A stretch of DNA of 64,000 nucleotides from Methanolobus tindarius DSM 2278 (GTDB lineage Archaea; Halobacteriota; Methanosarcinia; Methanosarcinales; Methanosarcinaceae): positions 124,001-188,000 of the forward strand of contig NZ_AZAJ01000001.1 of NCBI RefSeq assembly GCF_000504205.1. The letters run 5' to 3'. How positions within the stretch are numbered: position 1 is the stretch's first letter; each line of letters starts with the position of its first letter. Of the stretch, positions 44,437 to 54,262 are shown piece by piece. The position numbers and the translations under genes are program-made. The notes under the pieces are model-generated. The model saw only the letters and a program-made list of their open reading frames with translations. It did no database searches and was not told the DNA's origin.

Positions 44437-45444
44437 CTATTTTCTGCGCCAGTATACTTCATTTACAGAAACAGGTAGCTCTACTAAAAATACGGATCCT
44501 TTTCCGGGTTCACTCTCAACCCATACTTTCCCTTTATGCAAAGAAACAAGATCCTGAACGATGCTTAAGCCAAGACCAGTTCCTTTATATCCCGAATCCT
44601 CCATATTGCCAAGCTGCTCAAATGGACGGAATATCTTTTTCATATCATCGGGACTCATGCCAGAGCCGTTATCTGATACTTTCAGCAACATTGTATTGTC
44701 ACGTATTTTTTCTGCCATAATTGATACTGTTCCTTTTTCAGAAGTGAACTTGATAGCATTACTCACGAGATTGAATAATATCTGCTTTATTTTCAGCCTG
44801 TCAGCATTCAGTAAACCAAGATCAGGAGTTACCTCATAGGAAATAATTATACTTTTCTTTTTTGCAAGAGCAGCAATTATGGCACTGACCTCATCAAAAA
44901 GATCCTGCAACTCAAATTCCTCAATATTTAGCTCAAGCTTTCCCGATTCTATTTTAGCAAGGTCAAGCAGCTGGTTTATCAGATGTAACAGATGTGTACC
45001 GCTTTTTGATATTGTATAAACATAATCTTTCTGTTTTTCATTCAATTCACCGACCATACCATCAAAAAGAATGTCAGAAAAACCAATAATTGCATTCAAA
45101 GGAGTACGAAGTTCATGGCTCATATCAACAAGAAATTTACCCATACTGGTTTTAGCTTGGTCTGCTTCATTCTTTGATTTCAGGAGATCCTGCTCAAGTT
45201 TCTTTCTGTTCTGGATTTCCTTTAAGGCATCCTTCCACCTTCTGAATGAAAACAAAGAAAAAGCTAATGAAAAATATATGCTCAATACGAATAATTCGTC
45301 TATTTCCCACTTTTCATGAGCTATTGCAAAATCATGGATTACCTCAAATAGATCAAGGTGTGCTGTGATAATAGCAACTAGCACCGCACCAATGAAGATG
45401 ATAAACATTTCTTTTTTGAGTGTGTATCTTTCATTCATTTGCAA
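44437..45444 (-). CDS. Membrane histidine kinase
   Basis: Two spans (about 13-30 and 50-66) enclose a very short outside loop, so a small or membrane signal is likely. The HisKA phospho-acceptor is H110 in FLVDMSHELRTPLNA, and the HATPase has LFNLVSNAIKFT, DNGSGMSPDD and GTGLGLS. The kinase core resembles that at 37095. No response regulator is adjacent. Confidence 0.93.
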   Translation of the reverse strand: MQMNERYTLKKEMFIIFIGAVLVAIITAHLDLFEVIHDFAIAHEKWEIDELFVLSIYFSLAFSLFSFRRWKDALKEIQNRKKLEQDLLKSKNEADQAKTSMGKFLVDMSHELRTPLNAIIGFSDILFDGMVGELNEKQKDYVYTISKSGTHLLHLINQLLDLAKIESGKLELNIEEFELQDLFDEVSAIIAALAKKKSIIISYEVTPDLGLLNADRLKIKQILFNLVSNAIKFTSEKGTVSIMAEKIRDNTMLLKVSDNGSGMSPDDMKKIFRPFEQLGNMEDSGYKGTGLGLSIVQDLVSLHKGKVWVESEPGKGSVFLVELPVSVNEVYWRRK

Positions 45445-45632
45445 CTAACCTACTATAATTGAAACTTCAGGAATCGAGAAATAAGGCAATTATCTGTAAA
45501 AAACCCAAATATCCTTCCTTATTTGTGATAGTGTTGCTCATAAATAAAACTATGTATAACAGGTGCTAATTGGAATACTCTTTAATTTGACCATCAGAAT
45601 CCTTTAATAACCATGAATCCAATCTAAAGAAT

Positions 45633-45896
45633 ATGAGCGAGAACAAGAAAGATGAAAATAAATTAGCAGAAGAGATGGAAGGAAAAAGTACTTCAAGGTT
45701 GTTACTTGAAAACACATTCTACAAACCTTTTGACGCTGAAACTCCTTCTGCACCAGGTTTTAAAATTGAATTCACACAGCACAAATCTGCTGGCCTGCAA
45801 AGTGCATCTGACATGTGGATAGATAAAGACAGGCTCTTTGAAGGTGTCAGAGACAAAAAAGATATTGAGAAAATAAAGAAGATGTCAGGTCTTTAA
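45633..45896 (+). CDS. Small hydrophilic protein of unknown function
   Basis: The 87 residues are charged, with a Lys/Glu-rich start, FKIEFTQHKSAGLQ in the middle and a helical C-terminus (KKDIEKIKKMSGL). No cysteines, spans or motifs are seen. It stands alone. Confidence 0.5.
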   Translation: MSENKKDENKLAEEMEGKSTSRLLLENTFYKPFDAETPSAPGFKIEFTQHKSAGLQSASDMWIDKDRLFEGVRDKKDIEKIKKMSGL

Positions 45897-46108
45897 CTTT
45901 TCATATTATTTTCATTTTCACTTATTTTTTGAAACAATCTACTTTAGTGATAGAAAATTAATTTTGCTATCTCTTTCTTCACTTGGATATCCCCCTGATA
46001 TCAAGCCAACTTGATTTATAGGCAAGAACATTTTTTGACAAGGTATTTATACAACGCGATAATACGTAATTATATACTCAACTTAATTACACACCAGAGG
46101 TTAAAAAT

Positions 46109-46288
46109 ATGGCACCATGGGAATATGATATCAAAGCTGTTCGCTACGGTGAATGGGACAGCACAAAGGAAGACCTGAACAAGATTGGAATAGAAGGCTG
46201 GGAGCTTATTCGTTTCTCAGAGGATATCGATGACAACGGAATGATAAAAGCGTTCTTTAAAAGGCCTGTTGACTGTCTTGAAGTCTGA
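46109..46288 (+). CDS. Small DUF4177-like protein
   Basis: The 59-residue protein begins MAPWEYDIKAV and has LNKIGIEGWELIRF and a final FFKRP, the pattern of DUF4177-type mini-proteins (WEY, LN-x-x-G-x-x-GWEL, KRP). Function unknown. TATA-like sequence and an AGAGG lie upstream. Confidence 0.75.
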   Translation: MAPWEYDIKAVRYGEWDSTKEDLNKIGIEGWELIRFSEDIDDNGMIKAFFKRPVDCLEV

Positions 46289-46425
46289 ACCTTTTATTTC
46301 ATTATTTCTTTTATTTTAAATCTTTTTCATAAACTTGACTTGTTTTATTGAATTTACTTTTTCAGATAACAGGAAGATATTTTATGCCTTCAATCCCGAT
46401 TTAAACGTGTTCACCCAATCATTTC

Positions 46426-48486
46426 TTAATCAGGAACCGGAAGAATCACATGCACGGTTGTTCCGACATTCTCGGTGCTTTCAAGCCAGATGTCTCCACC
46501 ATGGCTTGTAATTATCTTCTTGCTGATGAAAAGGCCTATTCCTGCTCCACCATATTTTCTGGTAGGAGAACCATCTACCTGGTAAAAATCATCAAATACA
46601 GATTCCAGTTTTTCATGTGGAATACCAATGCCCGTATCTTCCACTGATACGTGAATCCTGTCACTTAGAAGTGAAGCAGAAAGAATGATATTTCCACCGG
46701 AACCTGTAAACTTGATGGCATTATTAAGCAGGTTCCAGAATACTTTAACCAGATATTCCTCATCACCTTTTATTGCAGGAAGTGATGGGTCTGCATTAAG
46801 TGACAGATTTATTCCTTTAGATTCTGCATCGTGAGAGAAATTGCTGACAATTTCAGAAAGTAATTTACTAAGATCCAGATATACCAATTTGCATTTCAGA
46901 CCTTCTTTGCGGGAACTGGCAACATAAAGTAAAGAATCAATTAGCTTTTCAAGATCCTGTGAACTTTGGATAATTGTACTAAGAGCATTTTTCTGCTCGG
47001 TGTTAAGTTCACCCATATTCCCATTATGCATCAATTCTGCAAATCCTTTTATGGAATTCATAGGAGTTCGCAATTCATGACTTACATTTGATATGAATTC
47101 ATTTTTAAGCATGTCAAGCGATTTTAATTCATCATTTTTTATTGAAAGTTCTTCAGCAAAGTTTTTAAGAGTGGTTTCCGTCTCTTTTCTTTCAGTAATA
47201 TCCTTACCAGCAGCAAGCATTCCTGTGATATCACCAAACTCATCTTTAATAGCAGATGCATGCCACATAACTAACCTCACTTTCCCATTTTTAGTAAGAG
47301 TTGCAGATTCGCAATACTGGCTATCATCATTTTTGTTACCTAGCATTGCATCGCAGACTTGCTTCATATGCTTGCGATCATTTTTTGGAATGAGTATTTC
47401 CAGCCAATTAGCACCTATTATCTCAGATCTGGTGTAACCTAAAAGTTCCTCCACCTTTTTGTTCACAAGAGAGATGTTCCCATCAATATCAAGTATTAAA
47501 AACATCACACCGGAATCATCCAGGTATTTCTGTGTTAGCTCTTTTTCCATCCTGAGCTCGCTTGTCTGTAAAGCTACGGATGTTTCAAGATCCCGTTGTC
47601 TGCTGAAAACAAAGTAGAGCATAATTGAGATTAAAATAACCGGAAGAATAGTTATAAGTTTAAAAAGAGCTACCTGTTTGGCAACAGATGCTTCCCAGCC
47701 ACCTTCAGGTATTCTGGCAAGTTCCCATTCTTTGTTATACAGTGAAATAGTCTGGGTAACAGGGTCCTGTTCAAAAACATCAGGATTGCCAATTATGGTT
47801 TGATTGTCAGTTCTCATGGCAATATCGGAATTGTTGAAATTTATGCCTGTCTCTTCAAAAATGTAAGGCATATCTATGACCATTGTCACCAGGGCGAAGA
47901 AATCACCATCTGTGTATATGGCTTTCCTGGCCACCAGCCCAAATCCTCCCTGCCGCAATTCATATGGCCCACTTAGAATCAAATCTCCTGTTGATATAGT
48001 TAAATTGACATCTTTTCTCACATTTTCCCGGCTGTCGTTGATAAGGTCATGACCTAACATAGATCCGGCTTCAGATTCAGGATAGATATAAGTCTGAATT
48101 CCTCCGGGTGCAACCGCAAAATTACGAATTCCACCTGATACGAAATAAAAACCTTCAATATAAGTAGTGAAATGTTTTTCTAAACTGTCGCAACTGTTGT
48201 GCACTTGTGTAAAAGATGCAAGGCCTTCCAGCAGGGAAATTCTTTTATTAACACTTATTGAAAGAGAATCAGCCTGCAAGATTAATGTTTTAGTCTCTTC
48301 AGCTCTTATTTCTGAATAAAGATCCTGCTCATACCAGTGACAAAACTGAGCCCATACTATAAGCAGGATGATAAATATGCCAATAGTTACAGCAATGTTC
48401 ATGGAATGAATTGAAGATGTTTTGTCTTTTCCAGTGTTTTTTCCATTCCCATGGCTAAGACTATCATTTTTCCCCATGTTACCCAT
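46426..48486 (-). CDS. CHASE-PAS sensor histidine kinase
   Basis: A span at about 29-48 and another at 276-294 enclose a CHASE domain (VSGGIRNFAVAPGG, GFGLVARKAIY). A coiled coil leads to PAS (321-435, VMFLILDIDGNISLVNKK), a second coiled coil, HisKA with H470 (FISNVSHELRTPMNS) and HATPase (FWNLLNNAIKFT, DTGIGIP, GAGIGLF). It senses an external ligand. No regulator gene is adjacent. Confidence 0.95.
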   Translation of the reverse strand: MGNMGKNDSLSHGNGKNTGKDKTSSIHSMNIAVTIGIFIILLIVWAQFCHWYEQDLYSEIRAEETKTLILQADSLSISVNKRISLLEGLASFTQVHNSCDSLEKHFTTYIEGFYFVSGGIRNFAVAPGGIQTYIYPESEAGSMLGHDLINDSRENVRKDVNLTISTGDLILSGPYELRQGGFGLVARKAIYTDGDFFALVTMVIDMPYIFEETGINFNNSDIAMRTDNQTIIGNPDVFEQDPVTQTISLYNKEWELARIPEGGWEASVAKQVALFKLITILPVILISIMLYFVFSRQRDLETSVALQTSELRMEKELTQKYLDDSGVMFLILDIDGNISLVNKKVEELLGYTRSEIIGANWLEILIPKNDRKHMKQVCDAMLGNKNDDSQYCESATLTKNGKVRLVMWHASAIKDEFGDITGMLAAGKDITERKETETTLKNFAEELSIKNDELKSLDMLKNEFISNVSHELRTPMNSIKGFAELMHNGNMGELNTEQKNALSTIIQSSQDLEKLIDSLLYVASSRKEGLKCKLVYLDLSKLLSEIVSNFSHDAESKGINLSLNADPSLPAIKGDEEYLVKVFWNLLNNAIKFTGSGGNIILSASLLSDRIHVSVEDTGIGIPHEKLESVFDDFYQVDGSPTRKYGGAGIGLFISKKIITSHGGDIWLESTENVGTTVHVILPVPD

Positions 48487-48713
48487 TTAAAGTGAGTATG
48501 TAAACTTTATAAACTTATGGGTCTTTGAAGAACATTATTGTACAATACATCATAGATTATTTTATATTAAGTAACAATATTCTGAAATATAGCCAAGATC
48601 AAAATAAACATAATCTTTAAATATTATAAAGACGGTAAAAGGATTCTGTTTACTGAATAACTACAAATAAGAGTTTAGTAAACAAGCAAAACACAAACAG
48701 GCAGATAGATAAT

Positions 48714-49136
48714 ATGACAGAAACTGTTACGAATTTGAACACTCTCCAAATCCCAGAGGGCTACAGTCTGAAGAAGATACAGTTCTACTTCTGGCTAGGA
48801 ATGTTTTCAGCTGTATTCCTTAGGTTGATAATAATTGCAGATTATTACAACGGGATTTTGTCAAAAGCTCTATTCTACCTGGGAGTACTTGGATATCTGA
48901 TATTTTTCGCACACAGATATCATGTTGCAACACGCAGGGTTGGAGTTTTGAGAAAACTTGAGTTGCTCAGTAAGATAGAGAATAGGACTTCTTTGAGTGA
49001 AGAGGACTACCGCGGACTACAATATATTATGTGGAGTTTGTCAGTTTCAAAGGAACGTATGAATTACCTGGTAATATTTGCTTTCTCTGTAATAGCAATT
49101 GTATTATCACTGGCACTTGACCTGAGTATTGTTTGA
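48714..49136 (+). CDS. Small membrane protein, three spans
   Basis: The 140-residue protein has spans at about 28-46, 50-68 and 118-136, with a basic cytoplasmic loop (HVATRRVGVLRKLELLSKIENR) between the second and third. Family unrecognised. It precedes the corrinoid fragment by 68 bases on the same strand. Confidence 0.6.
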   Translation: MTETVTNLNTLQIPEGYSLKKIQFYFWLGMFSAVFLRLIIIADYYNGILSKALFYLGVLGYLIFFAHRYHVATRRVGVLRKLELLSKIENRTSLSEEDYRGLQYIMWSLSVSKERMNYLVIFAFSVIAIVLSLALDLSIV

Positions 49137-49204
49137 AGAACAAAAATAAAGAATCAGAAAAATGACCTAATTAAATGAAAAACACCAAAAAATAGGTGAG
49201 ATAT

Positions 49205-49513
49205 ATGAACCCAACTAAGGAAGAGATCTTTGACAAGGCAAAGCATGCTGTAATGGATCTCGATGAAACAGCCGTCGAAAAGATAGCCCACGAAGCCCTA
49301 GATGCAGGAGTTAGTCCGGTAGAACTGATAGAATTTGGATTTGTGGAAGGCATGAAAGCCGTGGGAGACCTTTTTGAGGAAGGTAAGTCACAGCTTGCAG
49401 AAATATTTGAAGCATCGCACATTGTAGAGTCAGGTATCGATGTACTCAGACCTGCGATAATGGGTTCCAAAAATGATGTATGTCTTTTCGGCAACCTCGT
49501 TGTCGGAATGTAA
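49205..49513 (+). CDS. Helical cap domain of a methyltransferase corrinoid protein, without B12-binding domain
   Basis: The 102 residues match the B12-binding_2 cap domain (EIFDKAKHAVMDLDETAVEKI, LFEEGKSQLAEIFEAS) of MtaC/MtbC/MttC-type corrinoid proteins. The chain ends GNLVVGM where full-length members continue to the Rossmann domain with DxHxxG. Downstream DNA shows no remnant of it, and a neat terminator follows at 49528. GGTGAGAT precedes the ATG, so it looks expressed. Either a truncated relic or a free-standing cap with a new role. Confidence 0.8.
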   Translation: MNPTKEEIFDKAKHAVMDLDETAVEKIAHEALDAGVSPVELIEFGFVEGMKAVGDLFEEGKSQLAEIFEASHIVESGIDVLRPAIMGSKNDVCLFGNLVVGM

Positions 49514-49527
49514 TTAATACTTACACC

Positions 49528-49575
49528 AATTGTTTTGTTCCTTACAAAACAATTCCTCCTTCTTTTTCTCCTCCA
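49528..49575 (+). terminator. Intrinsic-type terminator
   Basis: AATTGTTTTGT (49528-49538) and ACAAAACAATT (49544-49554) form an 11-bp stem, followed by the pyrimidine-rich CCTCCTTCTTTTTC. Confidence 0.6.
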
Positions 49576-49785
49576 TTTTTTAAATGCCTTGAATCAAGTA
49601 TTTTTCTATGATTGAAATTATTCTATAGAAAATCATAGTCTAAATAGAAATATCAGATCTACTAAGACTAACTTTATACATCAAGTAAATTCTTTTACAA
49701 ATATTATTCCTATACCCAATACAATTATTATCCGGATATAATCCGTAAAATGCAAAGCTATTGGGCATTAGTAGGGTGGTACAAC

Positions 49786-51009
49786 ATGAAAATAAATGTA
49801 GTAATTATAATAGTATTGTTGATGGCATTAATTACCAGTGCCGCAGCAACAGCTGAAAATCTAAGAGAAAATCCTGAAACCAAAGTAATGGTGATGTCAC
49901 CATCTACAAGTTCAACCTCAACTTTCACAACAACCGATCTTGATACAATCTCCAAAGAACAGATTGTTTCTACTATACTTGGATCAGGTGTCACCGTAAA
50001 AGACATCAGAGTCACAGGTGCAAACACAGCCATAGGTACATTCAGTGATACTGAATCCGTACTTGGAATTGAACAGGGGATTATCCTGAGCACAGGAGAT
50101 ATTGCATATACATCGGGCCCAAATAATGCCGATGACACAACTAAAGCTCATGGACTGGCTGGAGACACTGATCTAGACGGACTTGTCCCTGAATACGAAA
50201 CACACGATGCCACTATCCTTGAAATTGATTTTATTCCTGAAGGATCACAGCTTGAATTCAATTATGTATTCGGATCTGAAGAATATAATGAATACGTAGA
50301 TACTAACTTTAATGACGTTTTTGGATTTTTCCTCAATGGACAGAACATTGCATTAATTCCCGGAACAAACGAACCAGTTGCAATCAACAATGTAAATCTC
50401 AATAAGAGTTCTGCCTACTATAAAGACAATGATTTTGGAGACCTGAACCCGATTCCATACAACACAGAACTTGATGGTTTCACTAGCGTACTAACAGCTA
50501 CAGGACAGGTCACTCCCTCTGAAGTAAACACTATAAAAATTGCAATAGCCGATTCCGGAGACTTTTGGTATGATTCCGCTGTATTAATAGAAGCAAATAG
50601 TTTCAGTTCAGCAGATTTCTTCCTTACACCTGAATCCGCAACAAACAATGTTGGTGAAACACATGAAGTCACAGCAAAACTTGTGGAAAGCACACAAAAT
50701 GGAGTATTTCCAATAGTAGGCGAAAATGTGAACTTTGAAATCATAAGCGGTCCTAATGCAGGAAAAGCAGGTTCTGATGTAACAGACCTGAAAGGACTTG
50801 CAACCTGGAGTTATACCAGTTCAACCCCAGGTACTGATACCATAAAAGCATTTGTTGACTCTACTACATATCCTTACATGGTATCAAACGAAATTACTAA
50901 AAAATGGGTTGGAGAGCAAAATAACGCAGAAGTTCCCGAATTCCCAACAATTGCACTTCCGGTGTTGGCAATTATAGGAATAGCATTGTTCTTCCAGCGC
51001 AGAAACTAA
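49786..51009 (+). CDS. Surface protein with choice-of-anchor L domain and PEF-CTERM signal
   Basis: A signal peptide (MKINVVIIIVLLMALITSAAA) leads to a choice-of-anchor L domain (LGIEQGIILSTGD, YVFGSEEYNEYVDTNFND), an Ig-like repeat (about 305-385, VGETHEVTAKLVE), and the C-terminal sorting signal PEFPTIALPVLAIIGIALFF plus RRN. PEF-CTERM proteins are processed by archaeosortase C. ATG 49786 is chosen because GGGTGGT precedes it. Confidence 0.88.
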   Translation: MKINVVIIIVLLMALITSAAATAENLRENPETKVMVMSPSTSSTSTFTTTDLDTISKEQIVSTILGSGVTVKDIRVTGANTAIGTFSDTESVLGIEQGIILSTGDIAYTSGPNNADDTTKAHGLAGDTDLDGLVPEYETHDATILEIDFIPEGSQLEFNYVFGSEEYNEYVDTNFNDVFGFFLNGQNIALIPGTNEPVAINNVNLNKSSAYYKDNDFGDLNPIPYNTELDGFTSVLTATGQVTPSEVNTIKIAIADSGDFWYDSAVLIEANSFSSADFFLTPESATNNVGETHEVTAKLVESTQNGVFPIVGENVNFEIISGPNAGKAGSDVTDLKGLATWSYTSSTPGTDTIKAFVDSTTYPYMVSNEITKKWVGEQNNAEVPEFPTIALPVLAIIGIALFFQRRN

Positions 51010-51028
51010 TACACGGAATTATTTTAAC

Positions 51029-51060
51029 AGAAGAACAATGATGTTCTTCTACTTTTTTAT
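51029..51060 (+). terminator. Intrinsic-type terminator
   Basis: AGAAGAACA-ATGA-TGTTCTTCT (9-bp stem, 51029-51050) is followed by ACTTTTTTATTTC. Confidence 0.65.
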
Positions 51061-51076
51061 TTCAATTAAAATCACA

Positions 51077-51094
51077 ATCTTACTTCAGTAAGAT
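51077..51094. promoter_or_regulatory. Palindrome in the aconitase upstream region
   Basis: ATCTTACT-TC-AGTAAGAT has 8-bp perfect arms. It lies 227 bases before the aconitase start and 67 bases after the surface-protein gene, and lacks a T tract. The rest of 51,010-51,320 shows nothing else clear. Confidence 0.4.
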
Positions 51095-51320
51095 ATCTTC
51101 AATAGTAGCATGCAGAAGGCAAAGTTATTTATTCCAATGCGGGTTCTTATATCCAAGTCAGATAGTCCTGCAAAAAGCATCATGAATGTTTACAGATGCT
51201 TAAAAATTACACGTGAAAAGGACTGTTCAAAAGTATAATACTAATGATCCCGGTATCAACCCCGGTTTTAACTTTGCAGATAACCGCTTAACTGAAATTG
51301 CATTTGAATAGGTGACATTT

Positions 51321-54101
51321 ATGAAATGTGATAATCTTAAAGATTCTTTTGGATCTAAACAAACTATTACTATCGCTGATAAAGAGGTAACATTCTATAG
51401 CTTAAAAAAGCTTGAAGAGGCAGGTATTGCCAATATTTCCAAATTACCTTACTCAATCAGAGTACTGCTTGAAGATATCCTGAGAAACGTTGATGGAAAA
51501 GTTATCACAGAAGATGACGTCAAAAATCTTGCAAGCTGGAGCCCAGATGGTGTGCTTGCTGTAGATATACCATTCATTCCTTCAAGAGTTTTAATGCAGG
51601 ACTTTACAGGCGTTCCTGCAGTCGTAGATATTGCAGCCATAAGATCAGCAATGGAAAGACTTGGAGGTGACCCTTCAGCAATTAATCCGGTCATTCCTGC
51701 AAATCTTGTTATCGATCACTCTATTCAGGTAGATTATTACGGCACATCATATGCACGTAACTGCAATGAGAAATATGAGTTCCACCGCAACAAGGAAAGA
51801 TACGAGCTGCTCCACTGGGCACAGAATGCTTTTGATAACCTGAAGGTTGTTCCACCTGCAAGCGGTATTATCCACCAGGTCAACCTCGAGTACCTTGCAT
51901 CCGTTGTTCACCTGAATGAAAAATGTGGTGAGCTCATTGCATACCCTGATACCCTTGTTGGAACAGATTCCCACACCACTATGATCAACGGACTTGGTGT
52001 ACTTGGATGGGGAGTCGGCGGTATTGAGGCTGAAGCTGTTATGCTCGGACAGCCATATTACATGCCAATTCCTGAAGTTGTCGGATTCAAGCTCACTGGA
52101 GAACTCAGGGAAGGCGTTTCAGCAACTGACCTTGTACTTACAGTTGTACAGATGCTCAGGGAGCATGGTGTTGTCGGAAAGTTCGTGGAATTCTACGGAC
52201 CTGGTTACAAGGCTATTGAGCTTACAGAGAGAGCCGTCCTTGCGAACATGGCTCCTGAATACGGTGCAACAATGGGATTCTGCCCTGTTGATGAAGTTAC
52301 ACTTGCATACATGACCATGACCGGCAGAACTGAAGAACAGGTTGAACTTGTCAGGCAGTATTGTAAAGAGCAGGGACTCTTCCTTGAAAATGACGCACCT
52401 GAACCTGAATTCACATCTACACTTGAACTTGATATAAGCACCGTGGAACCATCACTTGCAGGACCAAAGAGGCCACAGGACCGCATACCAATTCCTGAAA
52501 TGTCAAGGGCATTCCACCAGACTATGAAGGAAGTGTTCGCTGCAAAGAGCGGAAAGGAAGCATGTGAAACCGATCCTGATTACGGACGCTGGCTTAACGA
52601 AGGCGGTTACAGTGTTTCCGAAATAACACATCCACATCACACTGGCATTACAAAAATCAAGTGTGCAGACGACGTTGTTTCTGTAACACATGGTTCTGTT
52701 GTAATTGCTTCTATCACATCATGTACTAACACATCCAGCCCTGCACTTATGATCGGAGCAGGACTTCTCGCGAAAAAGGCTGTTGAAAAGGGACTTAAGG
52801 TCAAACCATTTGTCAAGACAAGTCTTGCACCTGGTTCCCGTGTAGTTACCGACTACCTTGAAGAAGCAGGTCTTATGCCATATCTTGATGCACTGGGATT
52901 CCACCTTGTTGGCTACGGATGTCTCACATGTATAGGTAACAGCGGACCACTTAGAGAGGCTGTTTCAAACGAAATAGAAGACAAAGACCTTACCGTTGCA
53001 GCAGTTCTCAGTGGTAACAGGAACTTTGAAGGCAGGATAAACTCCCAGATAAAGGCAAACTACCTTGCATCCCCAATGCTTGTTGTAGCATATGCACTCG
53101 CAGGAACAGTTGATATTGACCTCATAAATGAGCCAATTGCCTGTGATCCAAACGGACAGCCTGTTTACCTGAAAGACATCTGGCCAGGTAAGGAAGAACT
53201 TAATGAGTGCATGCAGGGTGCAGTCACACCTGAGATGTTCAAAGAACAATACTCCAACGTGTATGAGGGTACAGAACTCTGGAGAGAACTTGATGCACCA
53301 AAAGGTCTGCTCTACGATTGGGATGCAGATTCCACCTACATACAGGAACCACCATTCTTCAAGGATTTCCCATTGGAAGTAGAGGCACTTGCAGATATTA
53401 AGAGCTCAAAGGCTCTGGCATATGTTGGAGACAGTATAACTACAGATCATATTTCACCTGCCGGTTCTATCCCAACATCATATCCTGCAGGCCAGTACCT
53501 AATTGCAAAAGGCGTGGATGAAAAGAACTTCAACTCATACGGTTCCAGGCGTGGTAACCACGAAGTAATGATGAGAGGAACTTTTGGAAACGTACGTCTT
53601 AAGAACAAACTTGTTGGAAAAGAAGGTTCATGGACAATGTACCTGCCAGAAAACAAGGAAATGCCAATCTATGATGCTGCAATGAAATATATAGAACAGA
53701 AGATTCCACTGATTGTTGTTGCAGGAAAGGAATACGGTACCGGAAGCTCACGTGACTGGGCAGCAAAGGGAACCCAGCTTCTTGGAATTAAAGCTGTTAT
53801 AGCTGAATCATTTGAAAGGATACACCGCAGCAACCTTGTAGGTATGGGTGTACTACCGCTTCAATTCAAGGAAGGAGAATCAGCTGAGGCGCTTGGACTT
53901 ACCGGAACAGAGACATACGACATAACCGGAATTGAAGAACTCAAACCATTCGGAGAACTTACCGTTGTAGCAAAGTCCGATGATGGTGAAGAGAAGAGTT
54001 TCATGGTTGATGTCCGTCTTAACTCAGAAATTGAAATTGAATACTACATGAATGGAGGAATTCTGCACAAATTCCTCAGAGACAGAGTAAAGGGTGAATG
54101 A
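51321..54101 (+). CDS. acnA: Aconitate hydratase
   Basis: AcnA interconverts citrate and isocitrate. The 926-residue protein has the cluster ligands in SITSCTNTSSP and CLTCIGNSG, the GTDSHTTMINGLGVLGWGVGG active-site segment, and the swivel domain with GTGSSRDWAAKG. The AGGTGA at 51310-51315 sets ATG 51321 as start. It precedes citrate synthase by 161 bases. Confidence 0.97.
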   Translation: MKCDNLKDSFGSKQTITIADKEVTFYSLKKLEEAGIANISKLPYSIRVLLEDILRNVDGKVITEDDVKNLASWSPDGVLAVDIPFIPSRVLMQDFTGVPAVVDIAAIRSAMERLGGDPSAINPVIPANLVIDHSIQVDYYGTSYARNCNEKYEFHRNKERYELLHWAQNAFDNLKVVPPASGIIHQVNLEYLASVVHLNEKCGELIAYPDTLVGTDSHTTMINGLGVLGWGVGGIEAEAVMLGQPYYMPIPEVVGFKLTGELREGVSATDLVLTVVQMLREHGVVGKFVEFYGPGYKAIELTERAVLANMAPEYGATMGFCPVDEVTLAYMTMTGRTEEQVELVRQYCKEQGLFLENDAPEPEFTSTLELDISTVEPSLAGPKRPQDRIPIPEMSRAFHQTMKEVFAAKSGKEACETDPDYGRWLNEGGYSVSEITHPHHTGITKIKCADDVVSVTHGSVVIASITSCTNTSSPALMIGAGLLAKKAVEKGLKVKPFVKTSLAPGSRVVTDYLEEAGLMPYLDALGFHLVGYGCLTCIGNSGPLREAVSNEIEDKDLTVAAVLSGNRNFEGRINSQIKANYLASPMLVVAYALAGTVDIDLINEPIACDPNGQPVYLKDIWPGKEELNECMQGAVTPEMFKEQYSNVYEGTELWRELDAPKGLLYDWDADSTYIQEPPFFKDFPLEVEALADIKSSKALAYVGDSITTDHISPAGSIPTSYPAGQYLIAKGVDEKNFNSYGSRRGNHEVMMRGTFGNVRLKNKLVGKEGSWTMYLPENKEMPIYDAAMKYIEQKIPLIVVAGKEYGTGSSRDWAAKGTQLLGIKAVIAESFERIHRSNLVGMGVLPLQFKEGESAEALGLTGTETYDITGIEELKPFGELTVVAKSDDGEEKSFMVDVRLNSEIEIEYYMNGGILHKFLRDRVKGE

Positions 54102-54262
54102 GAATTCACTCCCCACCCTCGTTTTGATTTTCTTGCTTGATTTAATAAATAATTATTATAAATCATATTGAATTCAAGCAAACTTTAATATATGGACAAT
54201 TGAAAGGTATTATTGAACATATTCTATCAAAACGTACATTTGATCCATCGGGGGATTTTTAA

